From Patescibacteria group bacterium (GTDB taxonomy: Bacteria > Patescibacteriota > Microgenomatia > UBA1406 > GWC2-37-13): DNA of 64,000 bases. Positions 8,453 to 15,994 of the stretch are shown piece by piece (the first letter of the stretch is position 1; the number at the start of each line of letters is the position of its first letter). The stretch lies in the NCBI GenBank assembly GCA_026415975.1, contig JAOAFZ010000001.1, positions 248,001-312,000 on the forward strand, read 5' to 3'. The notes beneath the pieces were generated by a model. That model did not search any database and was not told where the DNA came from. It saw nothing but the letters and a program-made list of their open reading frames with translations. The translations under genes and the position numbers were made by a program.

Positions 8453-9169
8453 ATGGCTAAAAAAGCAACAACGATCGTGCTGGTTGTAGTCGTACTGTTT
8501 TTGCTTGCCAGTACAGTTTATGTCTCGATAATCCTAACGAGTGAAGACAATGCTCCGACGACACCACGGAACTCACAGGCATCCGAAATAGAAGACGGTA
8601 CTACAGCCGTTGAACCCGGTTTGCCCCCGGGAGCAGACCCTGCAGGATTTCCACCCTCCGATGCATCTTCGCAGTCTGATCAGGGAGTTGTCATGGAACC
8701 CCCAAGTGAAACCCTGGAAAGTTCCGTTAGAAACCCTGCTGAAGCAGACACTGCGTCTTCTCTTCCCGCTGAAGAGCAAGTAGTACAGCCAACAGTTGAT
8801 CCAGCCGCTCCACTCGCTGATGCTGTTGTAGATCCGGCAACTGGCGAGAGGGTTACCTCGGAGAATGGATCTGAACGCTCATCCCAGGATGGGGACTTGC
8901 TTGCATATGCAAACCCGACACCGGTGGAAACGGACTATTCCACAGGTTCTCTGGTTGGTAGCCCAACAGGTTCAAAGAATCTCTCGCCATCACCCTCAAT
9001 TACCAGCCTACCGGAAACCGGTGGTGGTCATCAGATTGCTTCTGCTTCACCAACCAGTGCGATAACCGCAGCTCCATCCAATACCCTTCCGGTTGCGGGA
9101 GGTCTCGGAGCAACGGTAGCAGTAGTGCTAGTCGCAGGAATAACCATTGTCGCTTCATTATTGTTGTAA
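8453..9169 (+). CDS. Low-complexity surface protein with possible sortase-type C-terminus
   Basis: 238 residues. An N-terminal membrane helix (about 7-27) is followed by about 170 residues rich in Pro, Ala, Ser, Glu and Thr with no globular look. Near the C-terminus are LPETGGG and, later, LPVAGG directly before a hydrophobic helix that ends the protein. LPETG is the canonical sortase A-type motif, but it lies about 28 residues before the helix and the usual basic tail is absent. A sortase is encoded at 18232. It could be a cell-wall stalk; no enzyme function is visible. Confidence 0.55.
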   Translation: MAKKATTIVLVVVVLFLLASTVYVSIILTSEDNAPTTPRNSQASEIEDGTTAVEPGLPPGADPAGFPPSDASSQSDQGVVMEPPSETLESSVRNPAEADTASSLPAEEQVVQPTVDPAAPLADAVVDPATGERVTSENGSERSSQDGDLLAYANPTPVETDYSTGSLVGSPTGSKNLSPSPSITSLPETGGGHQIASASPTSAITAAPSNTLPVAGGLGATVAVVLVAGITIVASLLL

Positions 9170-9235
9170 CGAGCATCTAAACCTCTGCCGCTCGTGCATT
9201 ATTGCAAGACGGCGGTTGTTTTGTTGTTTAGCGCT

Positions 9236-9919
9236 TTACGCTCCTGCTGCAATCCGGGCGATCGCAAGAAATGTGGATACCTGTAAAGAAGCTCCCCCAA
9301 TTAGAAGGCCATCAATTTCAGAAGAGGCAAGGTACTCTAATGCAGATGACTCAGTTACGCTCCCTCCATAAATAAAAACAGCACCTGGAGGAAGCGCAAA
9401 CGTTGACTTTCTTGAAAGAACAGTCTGAAGTGGCATATTATTTCCGGTTCCAATTGCTTCTACCGGTTCAAAAGCAATAAACCGCACTCCGGGATGGATT
9501 ACATCTTGTGAATTCCGAATGCATAGTACCGGTTGTAGCTCTACTTCACCGGTTCGCTGTACCTGTTCTGCAAGCTCCGCATCAGTTTCGCCGAAGTAGC
9601 TTCTTCGCTCGCTATGTCCGATTAAAACATAGGTTACAATACCCCGGAGCATTCTTGCAGTAACTTCACCGGTGAATGCGCCGCCGGCCTTTTCTGATAC
9701 AGTTTGTGCACCTACCCGTATCTGTTTCAATCCACGTAAAGCAGCTAAAGTCCGGTCAAGATACGGAAATGGTGGAAAGATGACCAATTCAATTGCTCCG
9801 GTATCAAGGGAGTTACGCAACAGTCTGTCTGCATTAAGAGCATCTTTAAACTCACGAAGCCATTGATCAACTTCCTGAACCGTCTTATTTGCTTTCCAGT
9901 TGCCGAGGATGTACTTCAT
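9236..9919 (-). CDS. tpiA: Triosephosphate isomerase
   Basis: 227 residues; interconverts dihydroxyacetone phosphate and glyceraldehyde-3-phosphate in glycolysis. Catalytic residues are visible: Asn and Lys in ILGNWKANK, the electrophilic His in IGHSERR, and the base Glu in AFEPVEAIGTG. The phosphate-binding loop IYGGSV is present. The loop-6 hinge normally reads EPVWAIGTG; here Trp is Glu, an uncommon change. The start at 9919 gives MKYILGNWK, matching the family; the longer upstream frame would overlap the divergent helicase gene. A TATAAT lies 12 bases upstream on the minus strand. Confidence 0.93.
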   Translation of the reverse strand: MKYILGNWKANKTVQEVDQWLREFKDALNADRLLRNSLDTGAIELVIFPPFPYLDRTLAALRGLKQIRVGAQTVSEKAGGAFTGEVTARMLRGIVTYVLIGHSERRSYFGETDAELAEQVQRTGEVELQPVLCIRNSQDVIHPGVRFIAFEPVEAIGTGNNMPLQTVLSRKSTFALPPGAVFIYGGSVTESSALEYLASSEIDGLLIGGASLQVSTFLAIARIAAGA

Positions 9920-9927
9920 ACGTCTGG

Positions 9928-9941
9928 TATGATTATACTCT
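9928..9941. promoter_or_regulatory. Overlapping divergent promoters for tpiA and the UvrD-type helicase
   Basis: On the plus strand TATGAT at 9928-9933 stands eight bases before the helicase ATG at 9942. On the minus strand TATAAT covers 9937-9932, 12 bases before the tpiA ATG at 9919. The two -10 boxes share bases, and the two genes' start codons are only 22 bases apart. No good -35 box was found for either. Confidence 0.45.
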
Positions 9942-11741
9942 ATGTCGGTTTTGATTGACGAGTTAAACAAAAATCAGCGAGAAGCAGTCCTTGCAGTAGA
10001 CGGACCTTCGATGGTTCTGGCAGGAGCAGGCTCCGGTAAAACCCGGGTACTTGTGACAAAAGTAATACATATGATTACTGTACGGCAAATACCTCCTGAG
10101 CAGATCGTCATGATAACCTTTACAAACAAAGCAGCCAGGGAAATGAAAGAACGTATAGCATCTGTATTAGGCACAGAAGGGAAGATATCACTCGGATATA
10201 TCGGAACATTTCACTCATTCTGCTGCCGTAACCTGCGAAAAGACGGCCCCCATATAGGACTGGATCGTAGCTTTACTATCTTCGACTCCGATGACCAGCT
10301 CGCGATTATAAAAAAAGCATTGAAGAAACTCGACGCGGGTAAACTGACCCCTGCTTATTTTCTGAACAGAATCTCTGATGCAAAAAATCAGCTGATCCCT
10401 CCGGACCGTTTTTTGGAAGTTTATTCTTTTTATCGGGCTCCGGAGGTTGCAGAAGTATATGAAACATATCAGAATGAATTACGAAAAAATAATGGTGTTG
10501 ATTTTGATGACCTGATAATGTTGTGTGTGCAGCTCTTTATGAAGCATCCTGCAGTGCTTGATGATTACCAGGAGCGTTACCGATATTTGCTTGTGGATGA
10601 ATTTCAGGATACGAACTACGCACAATACGTATTAACCCGCATGCTGGCAAGCAAATACCGAAATATTACTGCGGTAGGAGATTTTTCTCAAAGCATATAT
10701 TCATGGCGAGGGGCGGATATTCGTAACCTGGAGAAGTTTTCTTCAGATTTTGCCGGATCCAGGGTCGTTTATCTTGAAGAAAACTATCGCTCAACCCAGA
10801 AAATCCTCGATTTCGCATATGAAACAATCTCGAAAAATACCGGTCACCCGATTTTAAAACTGGTAACCTCCAATGAAGAAGGAGAGGACATCATAATTTA
10901 TGATGCTGACAATGAAGAGGAAGAAGCACGGTATGTAGCCCGGCAGATTGCGTCAGAGCTTGAACTCGGGCTATCATATGCTGACATGGCGGTTTTGTAT
11001 CGGACGAATGCGCAGTCACGTGCTATTGAAGAATCATTCCTGCACCACGGCATTCCATACACCTTAATCGGAGGAGTACGATTTTACGAGCGGAAGGAAA
11101 TTAAGGATATTCTTTCGTATCTCCGTCTTTTTGTCAATCCTGCGGATGAAATTTCCGCAGAACGGATAATAAAGATGGGTAAACGCAGATGGAATGTATT
11201 TAAAGAGTTTCACACAAAGCTCCAGGACAGATGGAGAGATTATTCCACTAGTGAGCTGATCAAACGGATCTACGATGCAACCGGTTATTTGAAGCAATAT
11301 GATCCCGACGTGGAAGAGGACTACGTCCGGCTGGAAAATCTTCGTGAACTCCAGTCCGTTGCGCATACCTTTCCGGATCCCGTTACCTTTCTTGAACAGG
11401 TAGCTCTCGTAGAATCAGAATACAGCGAAGGAGAAAAGCGTGGGAAATCCGCAGATGGTGTCCGCCTCATGACAATGCATCAGGCAAAAGGTCTCGAATT
11501 CCCGGTAGTATTTATTGTCGGACTTGAAGAGGGAATCCTACCGCACTCTCGCTCGATTGATGATGTACAGCAACTGGAAGAAGAAAGACGGCTTTTTTAT
11601 GTTGCGATAACCCGGGCGATGAAACGACTTTATTTAACGTATGCGCGGCGTCGTTTTATTTTCGGCAGACGTATCGAACGTCTAAAATCCCGTTTTATAC
11701 GTACTCCTGCCGATGATTATGATGAGGGATATTATCTCTAA
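9942..11741 (+). CDS. UvrD/PcrA-family 3'-5' DNA helicase
   Basis: 599 residues, an SF1A helicase for repair and replication-conflict work. Motifs in order: Q-motif region LNKNQREAVLAVDGP, Walker A GAGSGKTRVLVTK (about residues 28-40), motif Ia ITFTNKAAREMKER, Walker B VDEFQDTN, motif III VGDFSQSIYSWRGAD, motif IV LEENYRSTQKIL, motif V MTMHQAKGLEFPVVF and motif VI EERRLFYVAITRA. It is shorter than the roughly 720-residue PcrA/UvrD proteins and lacks their long C-terminal tail. The MSVLIDELN start fits the family. Confidence 0.93.
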   Translation: MSVLIDELNKNQREAVLAVDGPSMVLAGAGSGKTRVLVTKVIHMITVRQIPPEQIVMITFTNKAAREMKERIASVLGTEGKISLGYIGTFHSFCCRNLRKDGPHIGLDRSFTIFDSDDQLAIIKKALKKLDAGKLTPAYFLNRISDAKNQLIPPDRFLEVYSFYRAPEVAEVYETYQNELRKNNGVDFDDLIMLCVQLFMKHPAVLDDYQERYRYLLVDEFQDTNYAQYVLTRMLASKYRNITAVGDFSQSIYSWRGADIRNLEKFSSDFAGSRVVYLEENYRSTQKILDFAYETISKNTGHPILKLVTSNEEGEDIIIYDADNEEEEARYVARQIASELELGLSYADMAVLYRTNAQSRAIEESFLHHGIPYTLIGGVRFYERKEIKDILSYLRLFVNPADEISAERIIKMGKRRWNVFKEFHTKLQDRWRDYSTSELIKRIYDATGYLKQYDPDVEEDYVRLENLRELQSVAHTFPDPVTFLEQVALVESEYSEGEKRGKSADGVRLMTMHQAKGLEFPVVFIVGLEEGILPHSRSIDDVQQLEEERRLFYVAITRAMKRLYLTYARRRFIFGRRIERLKSRFIRTPADDYDEGYYL

Positions 11742-11747
11742 TTGAGT

Positions 11748-11763
11748 TATACTATGATTGAAT
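11748..11763 (+). promoter_or_regulatory. -10 box with very short leader before the acyltransferase gene
   Basis: TATACT at 11748-11753 lies ten bases before the ATG at 11764. An in-frame TTG at 11758 is even closer. No -35 match was found at the usual spacing. Confidence 0.4.
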
Positions 11764-12366
11764 ATGCCCGGATTGCATGATCGTCACGGAAGGGTTTTGA
11801 GCTGGCCAGAAGTTGCTAGCAAGATCCGTTTCCGTATAAAAAAAACCGGAATTGAGTTTCTTGTATTTATATTGCACTGTGCGGGATCTATACCTTCACA
11901 CATTCTGCGGAATCTGATCTATCGGGTTGCTGGAATCAAAATCGGAAAGGGTTCTACGATACATACCGGTGCCCATTTTTATAACCCTAACCGTATAGTG
12001 ATTGGAGAAGACTCGATAATTGGTGAGCGGGCGGTCCTAGATGGTCGTGAAAATCTTAGTATCGGGAATCATGTTGATATTGCCAGTGAGGTAATGATCT
12101 ACAATGCTTACCATGATTTGAACGATCCGCAGTTCGGATCGGTGATGAAACCGGTTGTGATAGAGGACTATGTCTTTATCGGACCACGGGCAATTATTCT
12201 TCCCGGAGTGACGATCAGGCGTGGAGCAGCAGTTGCCGCCGGAGCGGTAGTAACCCGCGATGTCCCGGAGCGTGCAATCGTTGCGGGCATACCTGCTGAA
12301 AAAATAGGCGAGCGTAACGAGTCAGCATTGAACTATAAACTCGGGAGGGCTGACTGGTTTCGTTGA
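11764..12366 (+). CDS. Left-handed beta-helix acyltransferase (WcaF/maltose acetyltransferase type)
   Basis: About 200 residues. After a hydrophobic N-terminal stretch, hexapeptide repeats form a left-handed beta-helix: IKIGKGSTIHTGAHF, IVIGEDSIIGERAVLDG, LSIGNHVDIASEVMIYN, with the catalytic His in the YHDLNDP loop, then VFIGPRAIILPGVTIRRGAAVAAGAVVTRDVPERAIVAG-type turns. Such enzymes O-acetylate sugars, usually for cell-surface glycans. The acceptor is unknown. Its stop codon abuts the stop of the convergent HAD gene with no spacer. Confidence 0.85.
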   Translation: MPGLHDRHGRVLSWPEVASKIRFRIKKTGIEFLVFILHCAGSIPSHILRNLIYRVAGIKIGKGSTIHTGAHFYNPNRIVIGEDSIIGERAVLDGRENLSIGNHVDIASEVMIYNAYHDLNDPQFGSVMKPVVIEDYVFIGPRAIILPGVTIRRGAAVAAGAVVTRDVPERAIVAGIPAEKIGERNESALNYKLGRADWFR

Positions 12367-12999
12367 TTATGGTATTAAATGAGTCCGAAGCTGTCCCGGC
12401 GTGTCTGCAATCAAAAAAGGATTCCCCCTTGCAAGAAGCTGACGTGAATGCAAACCCCATGTTACTGCAATAACCCTGATACCTGCTTTCCGCGCGGCCG
12501 CAATGTCACGGAGCTCATCTCCTATATAGATCACTTCGGATTGTTTTAAGTGGCGCTCTCTCATAAAAAGGCGAAGCGCATGGTCTTTTCCAAAAAGGGA
12601 AGGCAAACTGATGACTGAACTGACTGTTTGAATTGAATTATTGCTCAAAAATAATTCGACATTCTTTCTCGAATTTGACGTCAGTATCCCAATCTCGATT
12701 CCCGCATTGTGGAGAGAAGCAAGCACTTCGAGCATTCCATTGTAAGGCCGGATTTTAGCCATATTTTCATGGAGACGGTTACGCAGTTGCAACAATAAGC
12801 CCGGAAGCTCGATCCATGACACACCAAGCATCGTCATAACCTTAGCGTAGGGTAAACTACGGTATTCTCCAATTTCTTGAGGTTGGATAATTTTTTTTCC
12901 CTGTGCCGATCTAATTTCATTAAAGAGAGATACTCCATAGGACAGCGTATCCGCAATTGTGCCGTCAAAATCAAATAATACGGTGCGGGTGTTGTTCAA
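12367..12999 (-). CDS. HAD-superfamily phosphatase (phosphoglycolate phosphatase-like)
   Basis: About 210 residues. HAD motif I is FDFDGTIADT near the N-terminus, motif II is ILTSNSRKN, and motifs III/IV are FGKDHALR and YIGDELRDIAAARKAG. A helical cap sits between motifs I and II. It removes phosphate from a small metabolite; the 2-phosphoglycolate and nucleotide phosphatases are the nearest well-known relatives, but substrate cannot be assigned. A TTG start at 12999 overlaps the VanW gene stop as TTGA and fits coupled translation; the longer ATG start would overlap VanW by about 40 bases. Confidence 0.85.
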   Translation of the reverse strand: MNNTRTVLFDFDGTIADTLSYGVSLFNEIRSAQGKKIIQPQEIGEYRSLPYAKVMTMLGVSWIELPGLLLQLRNRLHENMAKIRPYNGMLEVLASLHNAGIEIGILTSNSRKNVELFLSNNSIQTVSSVISLPSLFGKDHALRLFMRERHLKQSEVIYIGDELRDIAAARKAGIRVIAVTWGLHSRQLLARGNPFLIADTPGQLRTHLIP

Positions 13000-14447
13000 C
13001 GTGGTTTTTTTCCGACAAGAAATACTGCCTGCCATGGGCGATATGAAGAAAAGAATTCTTTCTCAAATGAAACTTTACCATCTTTTACAACTTTATAGGT
13101 AAATTTCGATTTTGCTCCCCATGCAGGGTACTCTACCTGCTTGCGTTCACCTTCAAACATATTCGGGTCTTCTTCCTCTCTCGGTTCAGGAGGTGGGACT
13201 TCATCCCATACCGTAGCTTCAGATAACTCAATCTGGCGGGAATCTTTTTTTCCATATAACTTAAAATACAGCAAACGATTTTCCGGCTCTTCGGAGATTT
13301 GAATCAAGATGTGAGCCGGAGTATCGTTGATAAATCTCAGATCGACGGTGGGGGTATATATTGTGGCATCAAAACCCGGCTTTGCATCATTCTCGTAGTA
13401 CGAAACCCGGTATGCATGTGCGTGACGTTCCACAATAGGTAGTCCTGCTTGTAATGCCGCACGGAACGCTGTAGTGGAGACTTGACAAACACCGCCGCCA
13501 TCACCGAGCACCGTTTTTCCGTTTTTTATAATGTACGATGGGCGATATCCGGTACTGGAGGAGATATCTCCGATGGTTTTATTAAAAGAAAAGGTATCTC
13601 CCGGAGCAATCAACACCCCGTGAAACTTTGAGGCTGCAAGACGGAGATTATAAATCCTGTCTTCGGATGAACCCGAATAATCGGAGACGCCCTCTGCGAT
13701 CAGCTCTTCTATACCGAAATCATTCGCTTTTGCCAATGTAATCTTTGGCTCAACAGGTTTGTCTTTGAGCGTAATTATTTTTGAGGCTGGGCGTACAGAA
13801 ATTTCAGCCAGTGTTTTCTCCAGATCTGAACGAAAGGCATCCTTGTTAATTTCTCTCCCCTTGCGGTCTGCCTGGAACGACTTCACCATTCCATCTTCAA
13901 AAGTGAATAATGCATTTTGAGCAGGTATGTTGTACAGATCTGCCGCCTGTGAAATAAATGTTTCAAACGGGTCGGAATTATATTGCAGCTTCGTTTCAAA
14001 TGCCGGTTGCAGCAAACCGAAGGACAGTAGAAATAGTTCCCGCAACCGGGTGGGTATGTGCTCGGATCTTCCCACAAGGTATGCACGGTTTACAACATCT
14101 TCAATATTTTTCCGCAGTCCGATCTGTTCAGCAGAAATAGTCCCAATTTTCTGACTACGATATTCTATCCAGATAACAACATCCTCCAGATCGCTCTCAG
14201 CATAGGAAGAGTCAGCAAGCAACTCGGCTATGGTTTTTCCACCAACCGGTTTGCCGTCAATCTGAATACCCGGATACATTGCTTCCCCGGTCTGCACGAC
14301 CATTTCCCGGATACGATATGCAGGATATGCGATAGAAGCTATGACACCAATCACAAGAAAAACGAGTACAATGTATACTGCAGCACGTATACCGGGGTGT
14401 ATTCTTTTCAGTACATTCCGGTGATGTTTCATTAAATGTTGCACCAT
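12996..14447 (-). CDS. VanW/YoaR-family cell-wall protein
   Basis: 483 residues. A membrane helix (about 22-46) is followed by a peptidoglycan-binding-like region (PG_binding_4 type), then the VanW domain with FSFNKTIGD, GYRPSYIIKNGK, GDGGGVCQVSTT and RHAHAYRVSYY, which is the family core, then a C-terminal G5-like strand region (KFTYKVVKDGKVSFEKEFFSSY). VanW proteins occur in vancomycin-resistance clusters and widely in monoderms; their reaction is not known. A second ATG at 14429 is possible. TATTAT at 14464-14459 on the minus strand lies close upstream. The gene is divergent from the 14452 gene with only four bases between start codons. Confidence 0.85.
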   Translation of the reverse strand: MVQHLMKHHRNVLKRIHPGIRAAVYIVLVFLVIGVIASIAYPAYRIREMVVQTGEAMYPGIQIDGKPVGGKTIAELLADSSYAESDLEDVVIWIEYRSQKIGTISAEQIGLRKNIEDVVNRAYLVGRSEHIPTRLRELFLLSFGLLQPAFETKLQYNSDPFETFISQAADLYNIPAQNALFTFEDGMVKSFQADRKGREINKDAFRSDLEKTLAEISVRPASKIITLKDKPVEPKITLAKANDFGIEELIAEGVSDYSGSSEDRIYNLRLAASKFHGVLIAPGDTFSFNKTIGDISSSTGYRPSYIIKNGKTVLGDGGGVCQVSTTAFRAALQAGLPIVERHAHAYRVSYYENDAKPGFDATIYTPTVDLRFINDTPAHILIQISEEPENRLLYFKLYGKKDSRQIELSEATVWDEVPPPEPREEEDPNMFEGERKQVEYPAWGAKSKFTYKVVKDGKVSFEKEFFSSYRPWQAVFLVGKKPR

Positions 14448-14451
14448 CGGT

Positions 14452-15975
14452 ATGGTTGATAATAATCCAGACAGTCCAAAAAATCAATCGGGGCCGATTT
14501 TCGAAAGTGTGCCAATAGAAGAAGTACCCCAGGCGTTTTCGCCGGAGGCACCTCTCCCTGAGACGGAGGAGCCCGTACCTGCCCCTGCAGAAGCCTTTTT
14601 AGCTGCTCCGCCACCGGAACTCACCGGTGATCTTCCTCCGCTCTACGAAGAAAGCAAGGCACGTTATTTTATCATTGGTGGTGCGGTTCTTGTTTTCCTT
14701 CTGGTCTTCGGAAGCGTACTGGCATTTTTATTAACACGTGGGCAGCCAAAACCAACCCCGCCAAAAGATGTCAAACTCGTCTATTGGGGGCTCTGGGAGG
14801 ATGCACAGGTTATGCAGCCTCTTATAGACGAATATCAGAAGGCAAATCCGGGAGTAAGTATTTCGTATGAGCCGCAATTGCATATTGATTATCGTCAGAA
14901 ATTACTCTCGAGAAGTGCGAATAACCGTGGGCCTGATATCTTTCGGTTCCATAACACCTGGCTTCCTCAGCTACGGGAAATTGCCGCACCCTTACCAGCG
15001 GAGATTATTTCAGCTGATGAATACGCGAAGACTTTTTATCCGATTCATCTGAGCGATTTGACTTTTGAAGAGCAGATTTATGGGATCCCGTTAATGCTTG
15101 ATGGTATTATCATGATATATAACGATAATCTTTTTCAGCGTGCCGGAGTTGGCGCACCGCCGGCAAACTGGATCGGTGATTTGGAAGAAATTGTCACTAC
15201 TTTAACAGTCCAGGATAGGGACGGGAAAATTGTCACTTCAGGTGTAGCGATGGGTACAGCCAATAATATTGATCATTTTTCGGAAATTTTCGGTGTACTC
15301 ATGCTTCACAATGGCGGTTCAGTTTTTGCTATCGATTCTAAGGAATCTGTAGAAGCATTAAAAGTTTTCCGTCAATTTGGCGAGACAAACATATGGAACG
15401 ATACCATGCCGAATTCCATAGAAGCATTTCGCGCTGAAAAAGTTGCAATTATCTTTGCTCCATCATGGCAGCTTATCAGAATAAAAAGCGGAGAATCTTC
15501 ATCGCTCCCGATAAAAACGGCACCACTTCCCGCAGGCCTCGATGGGAGATCGCTTTCCCTGGCATCGTACTGGGTTGAAGGTGTTTCAAAAAAAAGTGCA
15601 AATCAGGTTGAGGCATGGAAATTCCTGAAGTATCTTTCGGAACGGGAGTCACAGGAAAAAATGATTGAGCTTCAGAAAAAAAACCGTGGAATTACTATAG
15701 TATCTTCGAGGCAGGATATGAAATCAGCCTTTGAAAGTGATCCATTACTCGCCCCTGTTGTCCAGCAGGCATCGGTGTATCGTTCATTACCCCTTGCGGA
15801 CCGTACCTTCGACAAAGGACTTAACGATGAACTAATATCGTATCTAAAAAATGCAGTTAACAGTACGATAGCGGGCGTAGATTATGGAGAAGCTCTAAAG
15901 ACTGCTCAACAGGGCTTCCGTACCGTGTTTGAACGTTATGGCCTGAAAGATACTACACAACCGGCGACAAAATGA
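14452..15975 (+). CDS. Membrane-anchored extracellular solute-binding protein (ABC sugar-binding type), orphan
   Basis: 507 residues. Residues 1-72 are a Pro/Glu-rich cytoplasmic tail, 73-96 a membrane helix, and the rest is a family 1 solute-binding fold (VKLVYWGLWEDAQVMQPLIDEYQKANPG; PDIFRFHNTWLPQL; YGIPLMLDGIIMIYNDNLF; AWKFLKYLSE). Typical binding proteins are lipoproteins placed next to permease genes; here there is a helix anchor with a long cytoplasmic tail and no permease or ATPase nearby. It may feed a distant transporter or act as a sensor or adhesin. Ligand unknown, probably an oligosaccharide by family. Confidence 0.8.
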   Translation: MVDNNPDSPKNQSGPIFESVPIEEVPQAFSPEAPLPETEEPVPAPAEAFLAAPPPELTGDLPPLYEESKARYFIIGGAVLVFLLVFGSVLAFLLTRGQPKPTPPKDVKLVYWGLWEDAQVMQPLIDEYQKANPGVSISYEPQLHIDYRQKLLSRSANNRGPDIFRFHNTWLPQLREIAAPLPAEIISADEYAKTFYPIHLSDLTFEEQIYGIPLMLDGIIMIYNDNLFQRAGVGAPPANWIGDLEEIVTTLTVQDRDGKIVTSGVAMGTANNIDHFSEIFGVLMLHNGGSVFAIDSKESVEALKVFRQFGETNIWNDTMPNSIEAFRAEKVAIIFAPSWQLIRIKSGESSSLPIKTAPLPAGLDGRSLSLASYWVEGVSKKSANQVEAWKFLKYLSERESQEKMIELQKKNRGITIVSSRQDMKSAFESDPLLAPVVQQASVYRSLPLADRTFDKGLNDELISYLKNAVNSTIAGVDYGEALKTAQQGFRTVFERYGLKDTTQPATK

Positions 15976-15980
15976 TTTGT

Positions 15981-15994
15981 TAGAATAATGTATT
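15981..15994 (+). promoter_or_regulatory. Extended -10 promoter with short or absent leader for the 15995 gene
   Basis: TGTTAGAAT ends at 15986, a TGn-extended -10 box, and the ATG begins at 15995, eight bases later. Transcription is expected to start at or just before the ATG. Confidence 0.5.

Noticed and set aside
9170-9235. A terminator between the 8453 gene and tpiA
   Set aside because: T-rich sequence and a distant CTAAAC/GTTTAG match are present, but no stable stem next to a T run.
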